DNA from: Prostheceraeus crozeri
Taxonomy: Eukaryota > Platyhelminthes > Polycladida > Euryleptidae
NCBI GenBank assembly: GCA_907163375.1
Contig: CAJQUW010008619.1
Location: 1-64,000, forward strand
DNA length: 64,000 bases
Direction of reading: 5' to 3'
This document shows positions 20,165 through 32,492 of the stretch, piece after piece. The position numbers and the translations under genes were made by a program. Position 1 is the first letter of the stretch, and every line of letters starts with the position of its first letter. The notes under the pieces were generated by a model. That model searched no databases. It saw only the letters and a program-made list of their open reading frames with translations, and was not told where the DNA came from.

Positions 20165-22520
20165 GCAATACATAACAGAACTCAACATCAATTACTCAAC
20201 TCGATATATATGGAAACTCATCGAGGAAATCGAAGATGATTGAATTACTGATTATTTTCTGAAGCAGTTCCAAATATGCATGCGTGTCACGCTCAACCAG
20301 CAGTCGTTGCTGACGCCGACCTTACATAATTGTTCATTTGAATTATCGAGCGAATCTCTTCTCATTTGTCACACATTAACGTCAAGGATAATTAGGTAAT
20401 TAATTTATAGAAAAACTTTCACTCCTGATTGAGTATTGGCCTTTTATTTTGAGATTAAATCAAATAAACGAAATCTCTTCTCCAACTTACAAATACGAGA
20501 ACAACACTGACTAGGATTTTTATTGTCTCGTGTCATGGTTTCCCAACAGTAAATGACAAATTTATTCTTGACGGCTGGAACATGCAAGAAATAATTAACA
20601 AATATTTCAGTTACCACGCCAGAATGTTTACAAATAATATTCTAATCAAACCCAAAATATGGATAAAACTGTTCACATAAATTTTGCGATTTCTACAAAT
20701 TCACAGTCAATTCTCCACGCTTTGGTAGTTCTGTATCGCATTGTTCATAGACACTCCTGACCATTCCAAGCCATGGTGAAGTCGAAGAGAAACAATGAAA
20801 TTTTCTAGCATCCCATAGACCCTAAGATATCTATGTTAATATCCTATGCATGCACCCTCTAGTTCTATGTTGTATCATGTGGTTGTATAACAGAAATGCT
20901 TGGACTTGATATAGAACAATTATTTATCTCTATGATTATTGACAACCTATCATTTTATCTGTCCTGTAAAGCAGATTATTACCCACACAAGAGATATGGA
21001 TTTCTCCAGTGCAACGGAAGGCGCATCATTAATGAATGACGTTTGTCCAACTTCAATAAATGAAGCATCAATAGATATTTATGCATGTAGGCAAGTCTCA
21101 TTTGATTTCACATACTCTTGGATGTGCATAACGTTTGATGGGCATGAAATGGTACATTAATGCACTCCAATATCAGGCAGAAATGCATTTCAAACTGATT
21201 TCAGTAATTTCCATGACCTCCAAAGACATCGAGAGTGACATACAATATATTTTTATTATTGGAATATGTATTTGTTGTATACTTTTGATAGCAATAAGGT
21301 GCACACGTATCACCATTCTTTGGGTGGACACACATTACAACATTATAAAGCATCGTCCCCAATCAAGAACGTTGTCACATTTAAAGCACAAAACTACCGC
21401 TGAAATCCTGAATTCCATAACAAGATTGCGCACAAAATGAAATCAGATAGGATTTCATGCAATGTTTTATTCAGCTCGTGCATGCGTAGGCAAATATATT
21501 GTGTATAGCTCACAATGTGATATCTGTGATATTCGAAGCAAGAACCGAGAGATGCTATATATATATATACTGTATGACATTGCGTAATTGGTGTATGTGC
21601 GAAGAACTGCAATGACATCTCATACCACAAATTGTCTAATGGCAATGTGCAAGAACCACTTTTCCAATGCATTGATCAAAATGCAAAGAACTGCGATATC
21701 ATGCAGGAAACTCTTGATTATCTCAGGCAAATAACTAGTGCTATCTCTATTGAAAAACATACTTTGACGTATTAGGAGATAATGTGCAATCTGTGGAAGT
21801 GTAAATTATTTCGAATACTTGCACTACATAATGGGCAGTTACGCGGAATTCCTCTGGGTACGATGATTACTCAATTATGTTACTTCAGAGCTTCTTTCGA
21901 GCATTTACTGGTCATTGCACTTAAATCACGGATGTTTGTTTAAATAAACACGCCATCGGCTCGTACTTTCAAACTACAGATATCTGTGAGTGTCAACCAA
22001 CAGTGAATTTGAATTAGCTGTGAAAAGCATTGTATAAAATAGGCCTTTCAGCAGGATTTTACAAATCGTCTATTTCTACTTAAACTTAATTGAAATAGTG
22101 AAATAAAATTCCTGTCTTGGCCATTAGCCAATTTCATCATTCGAGAAGCGATCGACAAGACGTGTGATGAATTTCAATAAAAGCAATTTATCTCTCAAAT
22201 ATTCAATGCTAAGTGTGAGAAGAGAAAGAGATCTGATTTGTGTGAGAATTGAAGCCCATAGCGGGGTAATTTGAGGGCACCTCAAACATGAGGTCCAAGA
22301 ATCTTATCGATATTTTATTGTGCGTTCGCAGGTAATCATCTCATAGCCGGACAACATATGACTGGTCTTACATAAACAATTAAGCTGATTCATGTCTTAC
22401 GATGTATTCACATGTTGCTGATATAGTGTGAATTCAGAAATGTAGAAAACAAGATGAAGCTCCCCAAGGCAGTCGATCTCACAAGGAATAATGACACATG
22501 GTTAGCGTAGCTGGTACCTG
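20165..22520. other. Intergenic with an AT microsatellite
   Basis: A short (AT)n run lies at about 21556-21570. Frames at 20939-21160, 21135-21440 (plus) and 21394-21672 (minus) are unrecognised and overlap in conflicting frames. No RNA gene is seen. Confidence 0.4.
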
Positions 22521-22975
22521 AACGGTGGCCAGTCTCACAAGGCTATGGGTAGAAAACGCTCAAGTAAAAGAGGTGGCACCTCTCCACAATGCGGCCAGTT
22601 TCGCATAGTTGTGGTTAGTAAGCCCAAGTGAAAGCGGTGCATATTCTCTGAAGGCGGCCAGTCTCACAAGACCTCAAGTGAGAGTGGTGGTGCCTCCTCT
22701 GCAGGCGGCCAGTCTCACAAGGTTGTGATTAGTAAGCCCTGAAGGGAGAGCGGTGGCACCTCCTCATAAGGTCTCACTAGGTTGTGGTTAGTAAGCCCTC
22801 AAGTGAGAGCGGTGGCACCCCCTCAGCAGGTGGCCAGTCTCACAGGACCTCAAGTAAGAGCGGTGGAACCTCCTCAGCAGGCGACCACTCACAAGGTTGT
22901 GGTTAGTAAGCCCTCAAGGGAGAGCGGTGGCACCTCCTCAGCAGGTGGCCACTCACAAGGCTATGGTTAGCAATA
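22521..22975. repeat. Minisatellite with alternating long (about 64) and short (about 51) units
   Basis: About seven units share AGAGCGGTGGCACCTCCTC, GCAGG-GGCCAGTCTCACA and, in long units, AGGTTGTGGTTAGTAAGCCC. Anchors GCGGTGG fall at about 22572, 22634, 22685, 22750, 22809, 22860 and 22924, so the spacing is roughly 62, 51, 66, 59, 51, 64. Short units lack the GTTGTGGTTAGTAAG block. A 62-codon frame (22782-22970) is a by-product of the repeat. Confidence 0.85.
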
Positions 22976-24514
22976 ATAACCCAATGAAAGGGAAGATAAT
23001 CAAAAATTCTGTTCAAGATGTCATCAGTGTGATCTGTCTGTCTAGTTGAGTTAATCTATCACTTAAATAGTAAGTCAGTCCATTGACCAATCTTCTTGGC
23101 ATTGTAACTGTTGGTTTATAAGCTCCTCTTGCTGGTTTTGATGCCCGTATGGAACTCTCGATAGTCTGTTTGTACACGTCACTCCGTAGATCGGAGAGAA
23201 TTGACATTTGAAAGCCTCTTGACAAGCATCTGTCAAAATAAAGCTGATCTAACTCTGCATTATTTTACTGATGTTATTTTTAGAGATCCAAAAAGGACCA
23301 CCCGGCATGCACAATGCTGAATCTGCTTTCAGTTCCAAAGCGATGACAGTAGCCACAAGACATTATCAAGGTCTGTCTCACTGAATGGCCTTTAGATAAT
23401 CTTCGGTCTGACATTTGCAAATTAATTATAAGTCATCGTCGGTGATGTTGCAGTCGAACACATTCATGTTTTCCTTCAACATGCTGTTGATCATCATTTC
23501 TATAATCATCTCGGTCAACCACGTAATCATAGTATTTCTGATGCAATCCTTCGCAATGACATTCAACAAATCTGTCATTAATTCATTCAGTTGTCGATGA
23601 ACGAGGTGGCCTACTTGTTACAAAATGGAGTTAGATGAATATTTGGTTACAGCAAAGGCATTGTCGTGGGAGAGTCGGGAGTCTTTGTTGGTTTAAAATA
23701 TTTGATGCATTGAGGGCGGACTTGAATGGCACCGTGCGTTCAGATATCAGAGATTAAGAGCTTTGTCCCACAGAAAAACCGTGCTTTGATTACGAAATAC
23801 TCGACAGTGTTAGGCATAATTAATTTCAAAATCGGTTCTATTAACTATAATGGCAAGTTCTGCTACTTTGGACAAAATCTAAGTGTGATGCTGAAGTTAA
23901 TCTTTTTTTTAATCATTAATTTTTTAAATGATCGCATTACGAAAAAACTGCCTCTTTGTCGACCTCAAAAATCAAACAGAAACTATTTTTACTGCTAAAA
24001 GAGAAAATGAACATTTAACCACTTTAGGATTTTTAGCAGTAAGAATTTGAAAAAATACATACGTACAACAAATGATGAAACACAGTATTAGCTCACTACT
24101 CAGCAAAAACAATTGCACGTTGTTGATCTCACACGGTCATGATGACTTAACTTCATACCAACTAAGTGCCACAAACCACGAAGGAAATAGCACATTATTA
24201 AATGAAGAGAAAAATACAGTCTTGAGTCTACTTCCTATCTGAAGGCCAATCTGTATGCCTTGCAGATACCAAACAGCAAAAAAATTGTACTGAATTAACG
24301 CAGTTTCGATAAATGAGCATGAATCGTTCGCTTGCAATTAGTGCAATTTGTAGGCAAGCCTCTTAAGCAAGCAAATCTACTGCGATACAATGATGCATCA
24401 GATACTATTCAGTTCACAATTGACAGTGAAAATAAAATGCTAATTAACTGGTCAAGAAATAATTTTCAAAAATATCCTAATTCCTTGCTCAATATTCATT
24501 ACTCTATTAAATTA
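22976..24514. other. AT-rich intergenic sequence
   Basis: A small hairpin, ACTGCTAAAA/TTTTAGCAGT, is present at about 23991-24042. Other frames are not recognisable. Confidence 0.4.
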
Positions 24515-24577
24515 GCGGACTTAATTGAGTCCGCTTATTCGTTAATGGAAATGTAGCTTCCGTTAATTAACGAATAA
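24515..24577. repeat. Two adjacent hairpins
   Basis: 24515-24534 is a near-perfect 20-base palindrome (GCGGACTTAATTGAGTCCGC). Directly next to it 24535-24577 pairs TTATTCGTTAATGGAA with TTCCGTTAATTAACGAATAA around a 7-base loop. There is no U-tract, so a terminator is not implied. It may be the end of a mobile element. Confidence 0.5.
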
Positions 24578-25555
24578 ACAGATTTTCCCAACACTGGGTC
24601 TCGGGCACCAACAAGCACTCGGATAACCGTAATTAAGCCTTCATAAGAAGGTCAAAATCATATAGGCAGTCAACATTGATGGTTGTTACAACAATTACAA
24701 CCGACTACATAATGACAACTTTCTGAGGTCAACATTAAATCTACAACTGGAATATTAAAGTACGAGTATGTAATGAAAAGGAGTGAAATTTCTATCTCTC
24801 TTATGGGGATAACCTGTTGTGAAAACTGTTGTTTCCTCAAGTGAACAAGCCACCACCTCAAATAAGGTGACAGCTGCTCGCTTAACCACGGATGGCAGAC
24901 ATTCCTTTGGAAATATGTGAGCTTATGAATTATCTGCTGTTTTCCCCATAAAGATTGTTACATTTCTAACCTAGTAAGTGAGCTACCGACTATTTCTTAC
25001 AATATCATGGAGTTAACTCATAATTTTTAATTAATTTCGAAGCTTATAAAAATTAATTTTTCGCTTTCCTCACAGTGTTGACGTGATAACGCGTCATCTT
25101 GATGTGCCATTCCTTTCGAGTAGACAGAAATTGTCATGAACTTGAAATGAAATTCCAATTTCCTGGTTTCCATCATAATTCCATCAAAATCATTGAACTT
25201 AGCAGAAATTCTCAACAATAATTTTATTTGACTTGTCAGAAGAATTGTTATCATTCTAAAGGAATTGTGGCAGCTGCTTAGCGCTAAATGTTGTCACATA
25301 TGTTTTCCAAATAGCTGCGATAGTTGGAGCTAACATTACTAATTCATGATTGACAATGTGAGAATCTAGCTTGCTAAAATATTTTCTAGAGTTTAGCTCT
25401 CAAGTACCTCACGAGTAAAAGGCCAATATCCGCCAACAAGTAAAGCATTTTTTGCATGTTTGTTGCCATACATAGGAAATTCCTTCTCATAATTCTTTTA
25501 ATAGTGAATTTTGACGTTTATTTAACTGGATCAATTAATTACTCCGACCAGACTA
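24578..25555. other. Intergenic, nothing recognised
   Basis: No supported gene, RNA or repeat. Confidence 0.45.
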
Positions 25556-25715
25556 GTGATTGGGTAATCATTTCTCACACCGCAGGCTTGGACTGTTCAG
25601 CTAGGTTGGTCACTCCTCACACCGCAGCCGTGGTCTGTGCAACTGGCTGAGTCACTCCTCACACCACAGGCTTGGACTGTGCAACTGGCTGAGTCATTCC
25701 TCAAACCGTAGGCTT
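25556..25715. repeat. Short minisatellite, about three 50-bp units
   Basis: Units carry TCACTCCTCACACC, CAGGCTTGGACTGT and GCAACTGGCTGAG. The copies begin near 25570, 25612 and 25662 and the last one degenerates at about 25710. Confidence 0.75.
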
Positions 25716-26439
25716 CGCACGCTTATCATAATAAATAGTAAATTCTTGGATCACAATTAATTCTTTCTATGACCACGACTTCATTCAGTCAGTCGTAAAC
25801 ACACTTCTGAAGAGAATTATTACAACGACATGTTAGAATAATTTTAATTGTATAATTGTCAATTTCTATGGAACTCCTTCAGTTTCTGAGATATAGGTGG
25901 CAGCCAGGGTACAAGACTCATCCCTGGACCTGCTTAGTGTTAAGTCAAGAAACGGTGAAACACCCTAATTTGAATACCGGAAAATTACATTATTGCTTAT
26001 CATTTGAAAGAGATCTTTATCTGATGAATCTTTCATTGCTTAATATGAACACCCTTTTGGATAACACAACAATGTATTCCTTTGATCGAGATGTCAATTG
26101 TGATAATGGTTCCCCACACCCGGAGTTCTATGCCTTTGTCATTGGGCCTTTCCGCTATAGAGGCGTGGTTAAATTTACTGAAAAGTGCCACTTGCAATCT
26201 TCTATCTTTAAGATTGCAGAAGAAGTTTCTTAACATGGCTTGTTGAACAACATAGACAAATTAAAATTATAAATATCCTTTGTTTCTGGATAGGACAACA
26301 GGAAAGGACAACATGGGCTGCATATAAAGGATTTTTTTGCCTCCGTTTTACGCTGGCAAATTTGATCAGAAGGCAAAATAAAATTGGACACGGTTTGACG
26401 TAGAGAAAATTAATGGACGACGGTTGATGTCGACAGTCT
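25716..26439. other. Intergenic with an unassigned 125-codon frame
   Basis: A plus-strand frame at 25856-26233 (125 codons, with YRWQPGYKTHPW near its start and a cysteine-poor body) has no family I recognise, no visible splice signals and AT-rich codon use. It is listed only because it is the longest non-transposon, non-repeat frame in this part. I consider it most likely chance. Confidence 0.2.
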
Positions 26440-26600
26440 ATGATGCATGCATAGAAAATTCTTCAACTTATGATAAAGCATGGACACATATCCTCAAGCC
26501 TTCAATCTATGATGATGCATGGACATGTATATTCAATCTATGATGATGCATGGACATGTATCTTCAAACTATGATGATTCATAGACATATCTTCAATCAT
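26440..26600. repeat. Minisatellite, left flank of the TIR element
   Basis: Units of roughly 30 bases carry TTCAATCTATGATGATGCAT and GGACATGTAT. Copies occur at about 26500, 26530, 26560 and 26590, and again at about 28340-28420 in the same orientation on the far side of the 1.7-kb element. Confidence 0.75.
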
Positions 26601-28335
26601 GGATGTCTATGAAACATAGAAAGTGTTAGGGATTTCCAACTCTCAATCCGTAGGATTTAGTGTAGGCCGGTTTGAAAATACAGATTGCAGAATTTTCATC
26701 AAAGATGCTGAGAAAGTGTTTAGTTGTAAATTGCAATTTTCAATCAGAAATGAAAAAAACAGAGAAATTGGATTAATGCCCTTCATAACATCATTGATTA
26801 AAAGAAAACAACAAAAACGATGAGTATTGTGCACTGACTGGTCTTATAAAACACCAAAGCATTGAATAAGAAGTGGATATCTGATAGCCATGCAATCTAT
26901 TATTTTTCGATTCTTGCATTAACAATCCTACAGTTATTCTGCGTGGAATATATATTTAATCACGAAAAATTCCAACTGAATATCAACTGAACATCGATCG
27001 GAATCAAAGTCCCGACGAATTATCTGAATTCAAAGAAATTTACAATTGTATCAATCAAGCAAGAACTCCGCCTGCAGCTGAAAGAGTATCCGATCGATTT
27101 CATTCACAGAGAATGTCGCGTATCACCATCAGAAATTCTTGATCATAGGATGCTTACTGATGAAGGCTTCAAATAGTTTTGCTTCAGGCTTATTCATATT
27201 TGACAGCTGAAAGGATACCCGGGTACTTAACTTTTCTCAATTCCACCCACATTGCTGGGTTATTAGCATTTTTAGCTGTCTGAAATTGAATTCAATGCGA
27301 CAGTATAGTGCATCACTTATTTTAAAATCATCGAAATTGTTTACAGCAAAAAATAAATATTACTAAATGATTTCTTCTTCCATTTCCGCATCCAACAACA
27401 TTGACGGAAAATATTGAAAGCTTCCAAAATATTGAATTGGAATCAGAGACAATCGAAATTTACAAAACTTTATATTTTCAAGTTCTCCTGGACAAGTTGT
27501 GGTGTGTGATGAGATGAAGACTTTGCCATCTCTTAGATGTTGCGGAAAACACATTATTGGACATGCTGGCGACTCGCGTAAAAACAGTTCGTGGTGTTCT
27601 AGCAGTGATGGTAAAGCCTTCGTTTTCGCAAACTCATCCGTGCACGTCTCTCACCAGTGTTTTCACTGATTTCAAAAAGATCAAACAAAGTTTAGAGAAT
27701 GCTATTGAGATTATGAAGTCTTCTGTTGGATATCCATAAAAGACAGATATAATCATGTCACAAATCGAACTCTCTGTTCACTAGTTCAGAAGGATCACAA
27801 AAGCTAAAACAATTTCTCAGGATACACATTGCCGACCCTCACCTACGCCCAACTATGTATTATTTTATCCCGTCTAGTGATTGAAGCTTATTAGAAATAA
27901 TTGGCTTAAATCAACTGATCATAAATTCAGCTGCACAATCCCAAAGTCTGGTAACGATTTAAAATTCATGATTGCCTCTTGGTCCGGTATTGCTGATCTA
28001 TAACAGAGAGGAGTGACAGAGAGGTCATCGTCATTATCCCATAAAACTTTCCATCTATTTTCGCACGAAAAGAAAGAGAAAATTTGTGTTCTTCAGGTGT
28101 ATGACAATATATCTGATAATTGTAATGATACATCTGCATTTAGATCATTTTCTTGAAATTCGGGAACAATTGAACAACCGTTGTGTAACTGCTCATATTG
28201 ATGCCCAGTTGATTGGTTCCTACAACTCATGAAAGCCATATGACCAGAAACCTAATTTGCCTGAAAACCGGCCTACGCTAAATCCTACGGATTGAGTTGG
28301 AAATCCCTAACACTTTCTATGCTTCATAGACATCC
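26601..28335. mobile_element. 1.7-kb element with about 73-bp terminal inverted repeats
   Basis: 26601-26673 and 28264-28335 are inverted copies with only a few differences, beginning GGATGTCTATGAA, CATAGAAAGTGTTAGGGATT and running in to AGGCCGGTTT. The same minisatellite flanks both sides in one orientation, so the element was inserted into an existing array. Inside, frames at 26623-26823 and 27557-27739 are unrecognised, and no DDE transposase motif is seen, so it is non-autonomous or of an unknown family. The target duplication is obscured by the repeats. Confidence 0.75.
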
Positions 28336-28420
28336 CTGCTTCAATCTATGACAATTCATAGACATATCTTCGATCTATGATGCATGGATTGGACATGTTT
28401 CTTCAATCCATGGGACATGC
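28336..28420. repeat. Minisatellite, right flank of the TIR element
   Basis: This continues the array of 26440-26600: TTCAATCTATGACAATTCAT, AGACATATCTTCGATCTATG, ATGCATGGATTGGACATGTT. Confidence 0.7.
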
Positions 28421-30166
28421 ACAAACGGAAAATGGAATACTCTATCGAGAATTTAGTCCTCGTTACGACTCTGCATCTAGAGATATCAATGATATACGAA
28501 CATCCAACAGTCCCATCATGGACTCACATTCGGAAAATATTTATGCAGCTATCAGTCATCCATTCAAAGAAACATTCGAATTGGATTCGTAACGCTTTTG
28601 ATGCTCTGGTTCGTGACGCTTTTAATACTCAAACATGCACAACAGTGTCACCAGCAGTAACTGCAGTTGAAACAATAGCAGCAATGCTTCCTGCGTCGAT
28701 TTGAGCTGATAATCGTTACGCACCAACGTCGTACTGTCCATTGGTCTATTAGTGACATTGTCTCGTCGCATAGCGTTGGTCAGTCAATGTGTGTCTGCAA
28801 GAGCTTTCATTAATGAGAGAGCGCTGCAGGCGACCGCGCTTGGCTGTGAGACAGTAATGTGTAATTCATGCTCTGTCAGTCGCGACACTGCTACAAACAT
28901 TGATCGATTAAATGTCAGTAGACAAAATGCGGGTGGATTGTACATCACATGACGTACGCTGTTGCTGCAATTCCCTGTACTGCCCCTCTAAGGATCATGA
29001 AAAGGTGCGGTACAATATAATCAGGTCAGCAGTATTCACGAAAGATGACATACTGCATCCAACAATCAGACAATGGATCGCTTTATTTGTTGTGACGATA
29101 GAAGAGAATTGTTTTGAAAATAAGATTTCATTGGCAAGAAAAAGACATGACAGTTTGAAAGCTCAGTACAGAAAGTGTGCGATGTCATTGAAAATTTGAC
29201 CGCCTCCAAGATTCAAATCAAAATGTCTGGAAAATTGAAATGAACAAAACTCATGAATTCTACATCACATCCTACAGCAGCGTCCCGCAAACGCGAGACA
29301 TGTCATCCCAATTATTAAACCTCGATCGTCCTAGCTAAAAGTGAAATGCGTAGTAACTGGGGTACTTATGGGCTATCTCCTCAGGTTTTCAAATTTGTCT
29401 CAAATCTGCAAATGTAAATCAATCATCACCAAACTTCAGGTAGACGTACTTAAGTATATTTTCCACCCACATACAAAAATTTATGCAGATCGAACCAGCA
29501 CTTTTTACATTATAAATGATAGCGTGAAGTGTAGCAATGTCAACAGCCTGATCTGACTTCTTCTGCTCGACGCTTCATTGTTACTCGCGTTTGCATTGTT
29601 TTCGCTGCCTCTTCGTCTAACCCACTGCTATTTCAGATCTTCCCACAACCACTACCTTGCCACATCCTTTTAATGTTAGTCTAGGAGATGTGGCCTGGCC
29701 ATCATCATTTCACGAGTTGTCGGGAAATGACTTTGTTGACTTCAAGTGCTTTCTGCAGAGACGATGAGGTTAGAAGAAGTCAGATCAACATCGTTTCACT
29801 TCAAGTTATCGCCCCTAATTCAAAAGCTGTTTGTCCGATTTGCACAAATTTATACATGTGGGTAGAAAATATCCGCACTATGTGCCTAAAGTTTTGTGAC
29901 GATTGATTCATTTCTACGGATTTTAGACAAATTTGAAAACATGGGGGAGGGGGAGATAACCCATAAGTGCCGTAACTGGCATAATAGGCAACATCGGATA
30001 TAAACATTATTGGACTTCAATATTTTGAACCTATTTGATACAATAACACAACGTAAAAACGTAAATAAAGTTGTGAATATATTGCAAGTGTGAGTTTCTT
30101 GGTCCATTTCTTTAAACTACTCTTACAACTATTCGACTGCTTAGTCAAAAATATTTCATATTTCAT
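28421..30166. other. Intergenic, nothing firm
   Basis: Several short frames (28384-28704, 28752-28952, 28912-29199, 29341-29556, 29688-29906) are unrecognised. No RNA gene or repeat is supported. Confidence 0.4.
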
Positions 30167-30221
30167 GCATGATGTTAAAATGAAGCATTTGTATTTAAAA
30201 TGCTTCATTTTAACATCATGC
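30167..30221. repeat. Perfect hairpin with 24-bp arms
   Basis: 30167-30190 and 30198-30221 are exact reverse complements (arm begins GCATGATGTTAAAATGAAGC) around a 7-base loop. The arms are AT-rich and identical, so the structure is recent or maintained. There is no clear target duplication. Confidence 0.85.
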
Positions 30222-30429
30222 AGTTTATAATCAAATAATACGAATGCAATACCTTACGTAAGTGTGAAAAATTAAAAATCACAACATTCTTTCAGTTACA
30301 AAGCTGACTGACTTTTAATTTCAAAACATCTTATTGCCCCTTTGTTATTTCATCGAGCGCATTTCAGTCACTGACCGGTACCTTTTGAATGCACATAATT
30401 TCTGTGTAGAAATAACAATTTGTAGACTG

Positions 30430-31203
30430 TAAACTTCAAAAGTTTATATTTCGTGTTCTCGCCTTCTTTTCTCAGACATTCGAAGACATGAGTTAGGAAG
30501 CCTTCGACTAACGATTTGAGATTCGACGGTTCGAAGAATCCCACTCATCTTTCACTCTCGCAAAAAGCTGATTTCTGTTTCTCGGTCGCGGATACTTGAA
30601 CACAGAATCCTGAAGAATCGACCGAATGTGTTCAATGACGCTTTATGTCCACTGAATTTCCAGGCCAGTCTTTCCAAACAGCAAGTCCAACATCGTCCAA
30701 AACAGTGAGGATTCCTTCGCTCTATGTACTCGCGCACCATCCTGCATAAGAACTGCTTTCTACGTATACGGGACGATTAGACGATCATGTATTTAATCGA
30801 AGTAGACAGGCAAGATTTTGTCCCTGTAGTAGTCACCAGTCACCGATCCTCCGTTTTCGACCACATGAAGATCCGCATTACCGTATCGAGTGATACCGCC
30901 AGCGACCATAACTTTCAAAGGAAGCTTTGGTATTGGGAGTACACGAGGTGTGCTTGCTGGTGAACTGGCTCGAATTCGGAAGTTTTGCTTGTTTGGCTTT
31001 GAAATCAGTTCCATTACACCTTCGTCTGTCCACAAAACATGGGAACAAGTATTCACGACCGAGAAACAGAGAACAGCTTAAAAATGAGTGAATTTCTTTG
31101 GAACCGTCCTATCTCAAATCATTGGTCGAAAGCCTTCTAACTCGTGTCTTGGAATGTCTGAGAAATGAAGGTAAGAACACGAAATATAAACTTTTGATGT
31201 TTA
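30430..31203 (-). mobile_element. Tc1/mariner-like element with about 110-bp TIRs, internally deleted
   Basis: The left end (about 30432-30542: TCAAAAGTTTATATTTCGTG, TCTCAGACATTC, GATTTGAGAT, GACGGTTC) is repeated inverted at about 31092-31201. The outermost bases are TA on both sides (30430-30431 and 31202-31203), fitting a TA target duplication. Between the TIRs lies only the C-terminal part of a DDE/D transposase on the minus strand. Long TIRs of this size occur in some Tc1/mariner families. Confidence 0.8.
30543..31091 (-). pseudogene. Mariner-like transposase remnant
   Basis: Reading the minus strand from about 31056: VLWTDEGVMELISKPNKQNF (first catalytic Asp in WTDE), then RASSP, PKLPLKVMVAGGITRYG, LHVVENGGSVTGDYYRDKIL, PVYFD. 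The frame then shifts, continuing with MQDGARVHRAKE (second catalytic Asp) and, in yet another frame, IEHIRSILQDSVFKYP (third acidic residue). The helix-turn-helix DNA-binding half that should precede WTDE is missing; the right TIR begins almost at once. Stops and frame changes make it inactive. The order of blocks is typical of Tc1/mariner cut-and-paste transposases. Confidence 0.8.
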
Positions 31204-31579
31204 AAATTTACATATTGCAATTTTTACACACAAAGTATGTGCATTCATGGATACTAAATAGATTTTTATCCGACGAATATCTGTTTTTACTTAAAGGCTT
31301 TAGGGGGTCAGAAGCATTTGGTCCACCATGTATTTCTCAGTTACTAGATTATTTCCTTGATGACGGTCAGAAAGGCCTTGAGCATGATTTCACTATAAGT
31401 TAATTATGAAAAGTGGTTGCTTCGTTTTATTATTTACCACAAAAATCAATAGCGAGCTTCCTACTGAAAAATGGTTATTGATTTTGTAATGAATTCATCG
31501 CATCTGAACTATGTCCTTGAATTGATTACTAAATTGAGTTCTCAGGTATTTTGTTACACAAAATTTTAAAATATCGTTC

Positions 31580-32327
31580 TAGTCCGGGAGCCAGCGTGAA
31601 GTTGTGCAGGGAACGAGGTAGTACGCAAAACTTTCACATAGCATAGTACACCTCTAACCTACTGCAAAACTTCGCGTCTGCCGGATCAGATCATTTGCTT
31701 TTCAGAAATAGAGAGGATAACACAATCCTATGTATTTCCAGTGGTAAAATTGTGACATTTAAGGTGTTGACTCCATTTTTTCGAATTTTTGCTCATAAAA
31801 GTTACATAAATTGGTATTTTGTTGAACTGGTTATTATAGAAATCATCTACAGATCATGATCTTTCTAATGAGTTATCATTCAGTGACAGAGGATGAAGTA
31901 AAGTGTACAAACAGACACTTTTCGTTGGTGTAACTGTAAATTTTAACATAGAAATTTCAGGAAAATTGTTGATATACTTTAACGAAAAGTGTCTGTTTGT
32001 ACACTTTACTTCATCCTCTGTCACTGAATAATAACTCATTTGAAAGATCATGATCTGTAGATGATTTCTATAATAACCAGTTCAACAAAATACCAATTTA
32101 TGTAACTTTTATGAGCAAAAATTCGAAAAAATGGAGTCAACACCTTAAATGTCACAATTTTACCACTGGAAATACATAGGATTGTGTTATCCTCTCTATT
32201 TCTGAAAAGCAAATGATCTGATCCGGCAGACGCGAAGTTTTGCAGTAGGTTAGAGGTGTACTATGCTATGTGAAAGTTTTATGTACTACCTCGTTCCCTG
32301 CACAACTTCACGCTGGCTCCCGGACTA
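31580..32327. repeat. Large foldback: 347-bp arms, 54-bp spacer
   Basis: 31580-31926 and 31981-32327 are reverse complements along their whole length, with four mismatches that I can find (two at about 31625, one each at about 31866 and 31876). The ends read TAGTCCGGGAGCC and GGCTCCCGGACTA, so a TA duplication is possible; alternatively TTC precedes and follows the element. Within each arm the outer segment and an inner one (GATCCGGCAGACGCGAAGTT-type) are again inverted relative to each other, giving nested repeats. No protein is encoded. It fits a non-autonomous foldback DNA transposon. Confidence 0.9.
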
Positions 32328-32492
32328 TTCCCCTTCCTTTAGCAGAATTTACATTGTTTAAAAAAATGTACACACGGGTCGAGCGGTTTCAGCACTCAGT
32401 GCTATTATTAAGACCCAACTTAAAGTAAAAGCTTGCAATGGCTCAAGACATGCACTTAAACACGGTGACAAAATCACTCAAAAAGTGACAAG

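Noticed and set aside
24515-24577. Rho-independent terminator
   Set aside because: Hairpins without a T-run in a eukaryotic, non-operon context.
25856-26233. A host gene of 125 codons
   Set aside because: No domain, no start or splice context and AT-driven codon use; it is within the length range expected by chance over 64 kb.
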